Virus record (IMG/VR): IMGVR_UViG_3300044911_002321
Coordinates: 1-64,000 of that record
DNA length: 64,000 bases
From: a virus
Direction: 5' to 3' (one strand)
Shown: piece by piece, positions 7,568 to 13,720 of the stretch
Layout: the number at the start of each line of letters is the position of its first letter
Numbering within the stretch: position 1 is the stretch's first letter
Program-made: the position numbers and the translations under genes
Notes under the pieces: model-generated
Seen by the model: only the letters and a program-made list of their open reading frames with translations
What the model was told of the DNA's origin: nothing
The model's database searches: none

Positions 7568-7762
7568 TTAACGTGTCAAGAAGTTCTTCATCTTAACTGT
7601 TTCCTCACTAGCCCATGTGTCAATGTACTGGTCAAGTGTGTATGTACTTGTCGGTGTCATGACTGGCATGCGTTTAGCAAAGCCAGTTGCCAAGTACACT
7701 CGACCCTTGGGACCACGCAGTACAAAGTAGTAGCGCTTGAATTCAAGTGAGAAGCCAATCAT
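7568..7762 (-). CDS. hypothetical protein, 64 aa
   Basis: Beta-rich N-terminus (MIGFSLEFKRYYFVLRG), then a helical end. No family recognised. Its ATG overlaps the upstream stop by 4 nt. Confidence 0.6.
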   Translation of the reverse strand: MIGFSLEFKRYYFVLRGPKGRVYLATGFAKRMPVMTPTSTYTLDQYIDTWASEETVKMKNFLTR

Positions 7763-8010
7763 TCGTCGTCACTCAGATCGAGTAGTTGCCAGAGAGGATC
7801 GAGTTGATCAAGATAGCTGCAGAAGCCATCTTCGTCAAGAGGAATCGGTTCCTCTGGATCCAACTCAATAGTTGTTGTGCACAGTGCAGGAGCCCACTCT
7901 TCAGGGTCGAAGCGAGTCGCCCGATAGAGCAGGCGCATGTCGTCAACAACTGCTGTAACTGTGACATGAGTTTGTGTGAAGTAAGTATCTTCGATTGCAA
8001 GGACTGTCAT
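7759..8010 (-). CDS. acidic hypothetical protein, 83 aa
   Basis: Strongly acidic C-terminus (LDPEEPIPLDEDGFCSYLDQ ... LDLSDDE). No family recognised. It shares one base with the upstream stop (TGATG) and 4 nt with the next gene, so the three genes 7568-8195 look translationally coupled. Confidence 0.6.
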   Translation of the reverse strand: MTVLAIEDTYFTQTHVTVTAVVDDMRLLYRATRFDPEEWAPALCTTTIELDPEEPIPLDEDGFCSYLDQLDPLWQLLDLSDDE

Positions 8011-8195
8011 CAGTCAGGCTCCACGAATGAAACGGTGGTTGAGATGTAGCAGTTGTAACGAGTCCACATCTTTGCAGTTGTGTACTCGCTAACAAAACGA
8101 TCGCGATCAAAATGATTATTTTGGGCACGCTCCATTGCGCAGCGTGCAACATTGATGCGATCAAACAAGCTGAGGTTTGTGTTTGTGGTAGCCAT
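8010..8195 (-). CDS. hypothetical protein, 61 aa
   Basis: Starts MATTNTNLSLFDRINVARCA; helical first half, beta second half ending TVSFVEPD. No family recognised. The leader holds a copy of the six-copy RNA element followed by a CAATTCAATTCAACC stretch and no Shine-Dalgarno sequence. Confidence 0.6.
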   Translation of the reverse strand: MATTNTNLSLFDRINVARCAMERAQNNHFDRDRFVSEYTTAKMWTRYNCYISTTVSFVEPD

Positions 8196-8221
8196 GGTTG
8201 AATTGAATTGAGTTGGTGGAC

Positions 8222-8259
8222 AAGACCTGGGACTTACACCGTAAGGATGCCCAGATCTT
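8222..8259 (-). ncRNA. structured leader element, UGUAAGU family, copy 1
   Basis: On the minus strand a fully paired 10-bp outer stem (AAGATCTGGG with CCCAGGTCTT) encloses CAT, a minimal CC-UUAC-GG hairpin and UGUAAGU. The stop codon of the upstream gene (8259-8261) touches its 5' edge. Same core as five other copies in this arm. Confidence 0.7.
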
Positions 8260-8456
8260 TAGATTAACTTAATGTTTGGAATGCTCAAGCCTGTGCCAGG
8301 GATACTGACTGATCCTTTGACGCCATTGGGGCTGGCATTGACAGTCAGTTGGAATGGACCAAGCTTGATCTGTTTACTTACTGATTTGATGCCATGTTCA
8401 GTGATGTTCACACCATGAATGGTGCGATCAAAACTTAATGGAGATTTCCTGGTCAT
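8259..8456 (-). CDS. DUF4236-like small protein, 65 aa
   Basis: The C-terminal pattern KLGPFQLTVNASPNGVKGS then VSIPGTGLSIPNI matches the beta-rich DUF4236 type (repeated strands closing with PGTGLS). Those domains are found in phage and bacterial small proteins of unknown function. Its start lies 29 nt inside the upstream gene. Confidence 0.55.
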   Translation of the reverse strand: MTRKSPLSFDRTIHGVNITEHGIKSVSKQIKLGPFQLTVNASPNGVKGSVSIPGTGLSIPNIKLI

Positions 8457-8763
8457 CTTTGAGTTTGCGGATGAGCTGTTGTAGATCTTCTTCAGTGCCA
8501 GTAATGGACACTGTCATTGAAACTTGCCTTGACTTAGGTCTCCGTCTGTCACGTAGATCACGGACAGATGAGCGTCGTTGAAACTTAGTGCCACATACTG
8601 AATTAGATTCGAATAGTTTGCAGCATTCTTCCAGTTCTGTATCTGCTCCATATTGAACAGCTTCAACAAGAAGATCGCCAAAACTTTTGCCGTACCTTTG
8701 ATACTGATGTATCCAAGCATCAAGCATATACTTTGGTGGAACCACAGGATGTTGTTGAGTCAT
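8428..8763 (-). CDS. HPITPPPELV-family protein, copy 3 (divergent)
   Basis: Third member: MTQQHPVVPPKYMLDAW replaces the usual HPITPPPELV, followed by YGADTELEECCKLFES and RDRRRPKSRQ. The C-terminus differs from the others, with a beta strand VSMTVSITGTEEDLQQLI. The start MTQQ at 8763 matches copy 2; the longer open frame upstream is ignored. Confidence 0.65.
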   Translation of the reverse strand: MTQQHPVVPPKYMLDAWIHQYQRYGKSFGDLLVEAVQYGADTELEECCKLFESNSVCGTKFQRRSSVRDLRDRRRPKSRQVSMTVSITGTEEDLQQLIRKLKDDQEISIKF

Positions 8764-8797
8764 TTTTGAAAAATGGTAATTGTTTATTAAATGAGTG

Positions 8798-9007
8798 TTA
8801 CTTGAGATCCTCCGGCATGAGTGCCATGGCATCATCGTCATCCATGTTTGTCATTACAAATTTCTCTCCATTGGGAGCAATGAAGCCCCCAATGAAACCA
8901 ATGCCATGTCTCTCGGCTGATTCCTTCATCTTCGCTACAAGCTGCATAGCCTGCAGTCGTTGCATGTCAAGTGAGTCGGGAATGCGAGGAGTGTTGGAGG
9001 ATGTCAT
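8798..9007 (-). CDS. hypothetical protein, 69 aa
   Basis: Helical N-terminal half (LDMQRLQAMQLVAKMKE), then a beta hairpin GFIAPNGEKFVMTNMDDDD. No family recognised. The leader contains a candidate pseudoknot and a CAACTCAATTCAA stretch. Confidence 0.6.
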   Translation of the reverse strand: MTSSNTPRIPDSLDMQRLQAMQLVAKMKESAERHGIGFIGGFIAPNGEKFVMTNMDDDDAMALMPEDLK

Positions 9008-9057
9008 TTGAATTGAGTTGATTAACTAGGTCAGTCTACCAGGGCAGTCAAGGTAAA

Positions 9058-9110
9058 GGCCATGCATCAGGGATACTGATACACGGCCAGTACTTATGTA
9101 CTACCTGATG
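9058..9110 (-). ncRNA. candidate pseudoknot leader
   Basis: On the minus strand CATCAGG (9104-9110) pairs with CCTGATG (9065-9071), and GGCCGTG (9082-9088) pairs with CATGGCC (9058-9064). The two stems cross. A 5-bp hairpin AGTAC-ATAA-GTACT (9089-9102) sits inside. It begins one base after the upstream stop and lies about 50 nt before the next ATG. Confidence 0.5.
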
Positions 9111-9398
9111 TTATGAATGCATGGCAAGGTGTTCTTTCCATGCAGCAGTGTGCATTTCATCCATAGTCATGGGTGGTTCACCTGGTTCACTAGGTGTTGG
9201 ATCGTAGTCAAGCTCATCGCTTAACATACCGATCACCTCATCGAGTACGTCACGGGTATGTGGATCGAGATGCTCATCCATCTGATGTCGTTTAGATTCA
9301 CGATTCCGAATTGCTTCAAGTGCATCTAATGCAAGACGCAATTGGTGGTACTCGTTCTTGGTCCAGGTGAGTTCAGGATACTTCTTTGTTTGTTCCAT
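9111..9398 (-). CDS. hypothetical protein, 95 aa
   Basis: Start MEQTKKYPELTW at 9398, chosen because the leader element lies upstream of it inside the longer frame. Helical, charged (LALDALEAIRNRESKR, VLDEVIGMLSDELDYD). No family recognised. Confidence 0.65.
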   Translation of the reverse strand: MEQTKKYPELTWTKNEYHQLRLALDALEAIRNRESKRHQMDEHLDPHTRDVLDEVIGMLSDELDYDPTPSEPGEPPMTMDEMHTAAWKEHLAMHS

Positions 9399-9427
9399 GG
9401 TTGAGTTGAAGGTGAGGTTGGTGTAAC

Positions 9428-9466
9428 CCTGGGACTTACACCACACTAAATGTGTGGATGCCCAGG
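9428..9466 (-). ncRNA. structured leader element, UGUAAGU family, copy 2
   Basis: Outer stem CCTGGG/CCCAGG, internal CAT on the 5' side, inner stem CCACAC/GTGTGG, and UGUAAGU on the 3' side before CCCAGG. It lies about 30 nt upstream of the 9111-9398 start. Confidence 0.7.
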
Positions 9467-9477
9467 CTTAAACTTAG

Positions 9478-9726
9478 ATGAGATCTGAGTTTGTACTTAT
9501 GTTAATTGCTGGCAGGTTTGCAGTTGGTGGTAGTCCATTCCTTGAGGGATGGAAGCAAGAGTACATGAAAGCACAGGGTTCCATGCCACCACCTGAGAAG
9601 GTGATGGATTTCTTGACATCTGTGATACGGAATGAAAGTATTCCAATGCAAAACAAACAGGCAGAGATAAGGATGCTAGAGCAGATGCAGAGATTTAGAC
9701 CTGAGGTTAGGTCAGTGGCTGGGTGA
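9478..9726 (+). CDS. possible plus-strand small gene, 82 aa
   Basis: A plus-strand frame against the direction of its neighbours. The sequence is protein-like (LIAGRFAVGGSPFLEGW, MPPPEKVMDFLTSVIRNES, MLEQMQRFRPEV). The start could be 9478 or the ATG at 9499; neither has a clear ribosome site. It ends just before the iteron region. No family recognised; it may be a false frame. Confidence 0.42.
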   Translation: MRSEFVLMLIAGRFAVGGSPFLEGWKQEYMKAQGSMPPPEKVMDFLTSVIRNESIPMQNKQAEIRMLEQMQRFRPEVRSVAG

Positions 9727-9735
9727 TGATGGGTA

Positions 9736-9945
9736 AAAGGATGAATACCGTGTTATAGAAGGGTAAATACCGTCTTATTATCTTAGATATAGGGTTTCAT
9801 ACGTTGTTAAAAAAGTGTATTAAACCTGGTGTCTAACGGATGAATAGCAGCTTATCCATACAACTTTCTAGAAAGGTATGAAACCCTATAGAGGGTTAGA
9901 TAAGACTGTATTCACTGTTGAATAAGATGGTATTGACGGTTTCCC
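9736..9945. repeat. iteron/palindrome element, copy A
   Basis: Non-coding. Contains a long inverted repeat with arms TTAGATATAGGGTTTCATAC (9783-9802) and GTATGAAACCCTATA plus GAGGGTTAGATAAG (9876-9904). It is flanked on both sides by copies of a GAATACCGnCTTAT-like motif (for example near 9752, 9767, 9841 and, inverted, near 9907 and 9930). A near DnaA box TTATCCATA is at 9852-9860. The same arrangement recurs at 59755-59977. Candidate replication or control region. Confidence 0.7.
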
Positions 9946-10138
9946 CCGTCTTCCCCATGTACATGTGTACTATTCCTTGGTACAAGTGGAGATATCTTTG
10001 GTACGTGTGTACTAGATATAGATATGAATGAAGGATATCCCTGGTACATACCCACTAGTTAGAGGTACATACCAGGGATGGGTAGGTATTAATACTTAAT
10101 ATTGTCTGGCAACAAAGAATTGCCAATACATGCCAATA
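9946..10138. other. non-coding stretch with GGTAC repeats
   Basis: No gene seen. Several GTAC-centred strings occur (GTACATGTGTAC, GGTACAAG, GGTACGTGTGTAC). A perfect 10-bp inverted repeat is at 10037-10079 (ATCCCTGGTA ... TACCAGGGAT, 23-nt spacer). It could hold operators or promoters for the minus-strand arm. Confidence 0.5.
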
Positions 10139-10504
10139 CTATAAACTAGACGGATAACCAGGGAGCATTTGATTAAGACTTGGTGCATATGTTTTGAAAT
10201 AATATCTTTCTGCTTCTGCAAGGATTGAAGAAGCTACTCCTATATCAAACGTTTCTAAAACTTCATACTCAAATAAAAACATAGTCATTTGAAATACTTC
10301 TTTCAAAGAAAAGGTTTGGTTTAGGATGTTTTGCTTGCAAAGTGATAGTCTCCATTGCGGTGAATTACAAAAGCGATGATAATAAGTAAATCGTAAGCGT
10401 AGATTAGAAGTAGCTCCAATGTATTCTTCCTCGTCTTTATAAATGATTTTATAAATACCAGGAAGTTTAGGCGCTGTTTTAAATGACAAAGCTGTGTAGT
10501 ACAT
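10139..10504 (-). CDS. GIY-YIG endonuclease
   Basis: A 121-residue free-standing GIY-YIG domain. PGIYKIIYKDEEEYIGATSN carries GIY at 16-18 and YIG at 28-30. An arginine follows near 36-38, a glutamate in the ILAEAERYYF helix near 98 and an asparagine in SLNQML near 113, the usual catalytic layout. No DNA-binding extension is visible. Likely a homing-type or recombination nuclease; it lies next to the copy A repeat. Confidence 0.85.
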   Translation of the reverse strand: MYYTALSFKTAPKLPGIYKIIYKDEEEYIGATSNLRLRFTYYHRFCNSPQWRLSLCKQNILNQTFSLKEVFQMTMFLFEYEVLETFDIGVASSILAEAERYYFKTYAPSLNQMLPGYPSSL

Positions 10505-10507
10505 CGC

Positions 10508-10750
10508 TTATTGTTCTTTGGGTGCAAGCATGATCCATGCTGTGTAGTTAGCACTGCTTCTGTCTACATGTATCAATCCGTATTCTTCCAGTCGCACCAA
10601 GGCCTGGAGATATTGCTCAAGCCTTGAGCTTTGCGATGGAAGCTTAGGTACGAAGCATGGTGTGTTCCCATACTTCTTCTTGTGATTCAAGTAATACTGA
10701 TATAAATTACGCTGGTTGATACTGAGTGCAGGTGTTGCAGTTGCTTGCAT
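10508..10750 (-). CDS. winged-helix-like small protein, 80 aa
   Basis: The pattern NQRNLYQYYLNHKKKYG, then a helix ending LVRLEEYGLIHVDRS and a short strand YTAWIML, resembles a winged-helix fold and would suit DNA binding. This is inference from secondary structure, not a family match. Confidence 0.55.
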   Translation of the reverse strand: MQATATPALSINQRNLYQYYLNHKKKYGNTPCFVPKLPSQSSRLEQYLQALVRLEEYGLIHVDRSSANYTAWIMLAPKEQ

Positions 10751-10753
10751 TGA

Positions 10754-11122
10754 TCAGCAGTAGTACGGACGTGATTCAGGGTAAGCCTTAGCTAGTTCGT
10801 TGGAGAAGCTGATGTCAATGTTGGATCGAGTTGTTGTATCTCCAAGAGACGGTTGGCCTTCGATCTCGTACTCTTCGAAGTACTTGACGTAGATCTGGAC
10901 CGCTTGCCTCTTGGAGAAGATGCAGTGGCTAACAAGAGGTTCTCCTTGGGTGTAGTACCAACCTCCTTCTTCGGGTCCGCCGTACCTGAGATAGGTTTCG
11001 TGGACCGTGACGACCGTTGGGTCTTTGTGCTCGAAGTACTTGTGCACTTTGTATGCATTGATTGCGAAGCGTGCTTTGTAGGACTTGGGGTAGAACTTCT
11101 TGAGTTCTGAGATGTAAGACAT
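10754..11122 (-). CDS. conserved phage-type hypothetical protein, 122 aa
   Basis: A GGAG ribosome site lies 11 nt before ATG 11122, unusual for this arm. The protein has an internal YGGPEEGGWYY motif that I recall from proteins of many phages, then VSHCIFSKRQAVQIYVKYF. Function unknown. Another reading frame overlaps almost the whole gene (see findings). Confidence 0.65.
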   Translation of the reverse strand: MSYISELKKFYPKSYKARFAINAYKVHKYFEHKDPTVVTVHETYLRYGGPEEGGWYYTQGEPLVSHCIFSKRQAVQIYVKYFEEYEIEGQPSLGDTTTRSNIDISFSNELAKAYPESRPYYC

Positions 11123-11209
11123 GATGCAAACTCCGTGATGATGATTGAAATGATTGCGATCAGGATGACGATGATGTCACCATCATCCCATGCTTGACGC
11201 AGTGTGTAC

Positions 11210-11347
11210 TTAGGCTTGGTCATCGTAGGTCTCCAGTTCAGGTGGGTTGAGTTCGTATTCTTCACGCATGGCTTGCTCTTGTTGATAGGCAATGTCTGCC
11301 ATGGCATCAAGCAAGTCAGCGTTGTAGTTGGGATCGAGTTCAGGCAT
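11210..11347 (-). CDS. acidic small protein, 45 aa
   Basis: Start MPELDPNYNADLLDAM at ATG 11347, placed by the CAATTCAAGCA leader and the RNA element upstream. Acidic and helical. No family recognised. Confidence 0.55.
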   Translation of the reverse strand: MPELDPNYNADLLDAMADIAYQQEQAMREEYELNPPELETYDDQA

Positions 11348-11375
11348 TGCTTGAATTGAGTAGGTGGACAGTAAA

Positions 11376-11418
11376 CCCTGGGACTTACACACCGTACTTA
11401 CGTCGGTGCTGCCCAGGG
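11376..11418 (-). ncRNA. structured leader element, UGUAAGU family, copy 3
   Basis: Outer stem CCCTGGG/CCCAGGG; CAG instead of CAU on the 5' side; inner stem CACCG/CGGTG; conserved UGUAAGU before the closing strand. It begins two bases after the upstream gene's stop. Confidence 0.7.
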
Positions 11419-11419
11419 A

Positions 11420-11644
11420 TCAGAAGGTATTGGCCACCTTTGTTGCTAAGGAATCAACAAAGGTTGGACCATCTTCTTGGAATGCGAGCATGTATTGTTC
11501 ACGCTCGTCTTCATCCATCAATGCACCCAGGGTGTGATGCGCATGATAGAAGGCTAGTGCGTTGACGATGGCATACTTCTCATCAACGTTGATGATGAGG
11601 TGATACCGCTTGTTGTCTTCCGTTTGATCCATGAGTGCGCCCAT
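11420..11644 (-). CDS. hypothetical protein, 74 aa
   Basis: MGALMDQTEDNKRYHLIIN opens a beta strand followed by helices (YAIVNALAFYHAHHTLGALM). The leader is CAATTCAAC directly before ATG. No family recognised. Confidence 0.6.
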   Translation of the reverse strand: MGALMDQTEDNKRYHLIINVDEKYAIVNALAFYHAHHTLGALMDEDEREQYMLAFQEDGPTFVDSLATKVANTF

Positions 11645-11672
11645 GTTGAATTGAGGTAGGTGAATAGTTGAG

Positions 11673-11726
11673 CATGGGACTTACACCACTGTTATTGAGA
11701 AGAGTTCTCAATTGTGGATGCCCATG
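11673..11726 (-). ncRNA. structured leader element, UGUAAGU family, copy 4
   Basis: Outer stem CATGGG/CCCATG; CAT; a long inner arm made of CCAC/GTGG and TTGAGAA/TTCTCAA; then UGUAAGU. The inner arm is expanded relative to the other copies while the core is unchanged, as expected for a folded RNA. Confidence 0.7.
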
Positions 11727-11732
11727 TGTTGG

Positions 11733-12089
11733 TTACTTCATATAGAGGTATGAGCCCGCCCAATCAGCATTTTGGATGCAGGTGGCAAACGATACCTCGT
11801 CCATGAGGTTGTAACGTACGTGCTTAGCTGGTGACGCCCAGCTTGCTGGTTTGTAGACAGAACCAGATTGACGGTCAATAAATGCATGGACTGATGCACC
11901 AGTCTTGCCGTCAATGGTTGAACGCTTGACGTCACGTTGAATAAGTTTGTAGTACTTGGTACCTTTAACAATGTCAAAGGTAATGCCGCCATCTCCATAG
12001 TGCTTAGCGTAACTAGCAAGGAGCTTGTCGATGAGACAATTGATGCGAGCTTCAAGTACTTGGATGTGCTCGGCTAGTTGTGTTGTCAT
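11733..12089 (-). CDS. conserved phage protein (VYKPASW family), 118 aa
   Basis: Helical N-terminus, then a beta domain with YYKLIQRDVKRS, SVHAFIDRQSGSVYKPASW and AKHVRYNLMDE. I recall this pattern (a strand-rich end with VYKPASW followed by AK.VRYNL) from small proteins in many tailed phages. Function unknown. Confidence 0.65.
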   Translation of the reverse strand: MTTQLAEHIQVLEARINCLIDKLLASYAKHYGDGGITFDIVKGTKYYKLIQRDVKRSTIDGKTGASVHAFIDRQSGSVYKPASWASPAKHVRYNLMDEVSFATCIQNADWAGSYLYMK

Positions 12090-12117
12090 GGTTTGAGTTG
12101 AGTTGATTAAGGTTTGT

Positions 12118-12156
12118 ACTAGGACTTACACCACACATTGTGTGTGGATGCCTAGT
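12118..12156 (-). ncRNA. structured leader element, UGUAAGU family, copy 5
   Basis: Outer stem ACTAGG/CCTAGT with compensatory changes relative to the CCTGGG copies; CAT; inner stem CCACACA/TGTGTGG; UGUAAGU. The pairing changes on both strands support a selected RNA fold. Confidence 0.72.
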
Positions 12157-12160
12157 GTTG

Positions 12161-12535
12161 TTAACGAGTGAGACGATTAGTGAAGTTATATCTATAGCCG
12201 CTGTCGTATGCAGGTTCTTTATACGTTACGTTGTTAGCAATCTTGCAGATCGCTGACTCACCAATGTGATAGTCCTTAGCAATAGATAGTGCAGTCTCAC
12301 CTTGTGCTTTGCGCATACGAATATCTTCTACTTGGTTATCACTAAGGAAATTACTGCGACGACCACGTTTGATTGGGTCTTTCTCGATCGGAGGACGACG
12401 CCTCACTCGACGTAATACAATTGTCATGTACCCAGGATTACAGTTGACAATGCTGCCGATTGAATCGTAGTCGTACCCCTGGCACCTGAGTTGCCAGATC
12501 CGATCTTCCTTGACGATAGATACTCGATTGCGCAT
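12161..12535 (-). CDS. double helix-turn-helix protein, 124 aa
   Basis: Two HTH-like segments: residues about 8-40 (VKEDRIWQLRCQGYDYDSIG) and about 65-100 (LSDNQVEDIRMRKAQGETAL, then SIAKDYHIGESAICKI), joined by an arginine-rich linker RRVRRRPP. The second resembles the HTH of the 4306-4641 protein. Likely a DNA-binding regulator of phage genes. Confidence 0.6.
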   Translation of the reverse strand: MRNRVSIVKEDRIWQLRCQGYDYDSIGSIVNCNPGYMTIVLRRVRRRPPIEKDPIKRGRRSNFLSDNQVEDIRMRKAQGETALSIAKDYHIGESAICKIANNVTYKEPAYDSGYRYNFTNRLTR

Positions 12536-12560
12536 GGGGATTGATGAGTTGGTTGGGTGA

Positions 12561-12593
12561 CTGGGACTTATATCCTCATGGAGGAAGGCCCAG
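12561..12593 (-). ncRNA. structured leader element, UGUAAGU family, copy 6
   Basis: Outer stem CTGGG/CCCAG; inner stem TCCT/AGGA; 3' internal strand UAUAAGU, one base away from the consensus. The most divergent copy, upstream of the double-HTH gene. Confidence 0.6.
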
Positions 12594-12604
12594 GTTATGG
12601 CTAG

Positions 12605-12811
12605 CTAGTAGCCCATGACGTACAGCTTGGAGGCGTTGATGCCCTGTGGGCCAAGCGACGTGTACTTACTGGCTAGTGCTGCGATGGTGCTAATGCTAGC
12701 CGCAAGTATGAGTGCAGCCACCACAGCTTTCAATAGATGGTTGGACTTATGAGTCTCACCATAAGAATCCATCTGGATGAAACCGTTATGCATGCGATAG
12801 ATCGTCTTCAT
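12605..12811 (-). CDS. small membrane protein, 68 aa
   Basis: Start MKTIYRMHNGFIQM at ATG 12811, one base after the upstream stop (TGAcATG). One membrane segment (about residues 28-48, AVVAALILAASISTIAALA). No family recognised. Confidence 0.58.
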   Translation of the reverse strand: MKTIYRMHNGFIQMDSYGETHKSNHLLKAVVAALILAASISTIAALASKYTSLGPQGINASKLYVMGY

Positions 12812-12812
12812 G

Positions 12813-13088
12813 TCAAACGGTCTCCAGGATATAGCGACAGCAGATGTAGTCTTCATCTGGTAGCTGAACAGGGTTACCTTGTTCGTGCGAACCGTAGGTA
12901 TCTACCCATCGCTCGTCAATTAGTACATCGAGACACTCAAGGAATGCGTCAATGTATTCACGAGCCTGAGACGTTGTTGCTACCCAATGGAGATAGACGA
13001 CGTTGTCATCGAACTCCAGGTGATAGTGATTGATCTTGAACACTGCAAGTGCAGAGTCAAGCTCTTCTTTGCCAACTAGTAGTGCCAT
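12813..13088 (-). CDS. hypothetical protein, 91 aa
   Basis: Mixed alpha/beta: FDDNVVYLHWVATTSQAREY then a helix and EDYICCRYILETV. No family recognised. Confidence 0.6.
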   Translation of the reverse strand: MALLVGKEELDSALAVFKINHYHLEFDDNVVYLHWVATTSQAREYIDAFLECLDVLIDERWVDTYGSHEQGNPVQLPDEDYICCRYILETV

Positions 13089-13110
13089 GTTAAATGCAAT
13101 GGAATGGAAT

Positions 13111-13151
13111 CCAGGATGTTGAGTCCTGGTGGGAAGGGCCGAAGCCCCTCC
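13111..13151 (-). ncRNA. tandem hairpins with CTCAACA loop
   Basis: On the minus strand GGAGGGGC-TTCG-GCCCTTCC (13132-13151) is followed by CCAGGA-CTCAACA-TCCTGG (13111-13129). The seven-base loop of the second hairpin resembles a tRNA T loop and recurs at 14127-14145. No U-run, so not a plain terminator. Confidence 0.6.
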
Positions 13152-13160
13152 AATCAGGAG

Positions 13161-13400
13161 TCAATCCTCATGCCTGCGTTCCCAACGAAGCAGATCCCTG
13201 TTGAGATCTACTTTGCGTTGGAGTACCACGCAGAATGGGACTAGGTCTTGGAACTGGGCTAACCCATCTTGCCATTGGAAGAAGAGATCGAGAGCAGCTT
13301 GACGCTGTTCTTCAATCTCTGCATCAATGACAGGGGAGTCTCTGCGAGCCAATAAACGTGCGTCTTGGGTCAGCAGTTGTTCAACAGCTTTAGGAGTCAT
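13161..13400 (-). CDS. helical hypothetical protein, 79 aa
   Basis: Nearly all helical (AEIEEQRQAALDLFFQWQDG, LQRKVDLNRDLLRWERRHE), rich in Leu, Gln and Arg. No family recognised. Confidence 0.58.
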   Translation of the reverse strand: MTPKAVEQLLTQDARLLARRDSPVIDAEIEEQRQAALDLFFQWQDGLAQFQDLVPFCVVLQRKVDLNRDLLRWERRHED

Positions 13401-13428
13401 GGTCTCCAGTTGGTGTCGTGTGGTGTGT

Positions 13429-13485
13429 TGCAGGTGTGACCTGCAGAAAACTCACCGGCAATACATGTGTACTACCGGGAGAGTT
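13429..13485 (-). promoter_or_regulatory. two-hairpin leader
   Basis: On the minus strand AACTC/GAGTT encloses a CCGG/CCGG stem (13449-13485) and is followed by TGCAGGT-CAC-ACCTGCA (13429-13445). Same 'large fold then short hairpin' order as neighbouring leaders. Confidence 0.5.
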
Positions 13486-13494
13486 ATGTGCAGA

Positions 13495-13692
13495 TTACAG
13501 GTACTTACTGTGGATGCAGTAGTACGTGTCCCCTAGGAATCCTTGTGTACGTACAAGGTTGTGGTTTGGTCTTGCGTTGCAGTGTTCTTCGTAGTGTTGG
13601 TTGAGTAGCTTCTGTACTCCAGTAGATAGGAGTAAGCCACTACCAATGCCAATGACAAGAGCAACACAGGAGTCTTTGAATGAGTTGGACAT
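13495..13692 (-). CDS. membrane-anchored small protein, 65 aa
   Basis: N-terminal hydrophobic segment (about 10-28, VALVIGIGSGLLLSTGVQ), then a soluble tail ending GDTYYCIHSKYL with two cysteines. The layout resembles the 3106-3315 protein, without clear sequence identity. Confidence 0.55.
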   Translation of the reverse strand: MSNSFKDSCVALVIGIGSGLLLSTGVQKLLNQHYEEHCNARPNHNLVRTQGFLGDTYYCIHSKYL

Positions 13693-13720
13693 AAGTTGTT
13701 AGTTGGATTTAGATGGTGTG

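Noticed and set aside
10853-11110. Plus-strand frame opposite the YGGPEEGGWYY gene
   Set aside because: Val/Leu/Asp-rich mirror translation; the minus-strand gene has a GGAG site and recognised motifs.
8222-12593. Reading the UGUAAGU elements as glutamine (glnA/Downstream-peptide) riboswitches
   Set aside because: Those cyanobacterial and cyanophage motifs need a different conserved core as I recall it (CGUUCAUCC ... GGACGGAAGUAGG); the present core and layout differ.
13132-13151. UUCG-capped GC hairpin as a rho-independent terminator
   Set aside because: No U-run follows on either strand; it is part of a two-hairpin leader.
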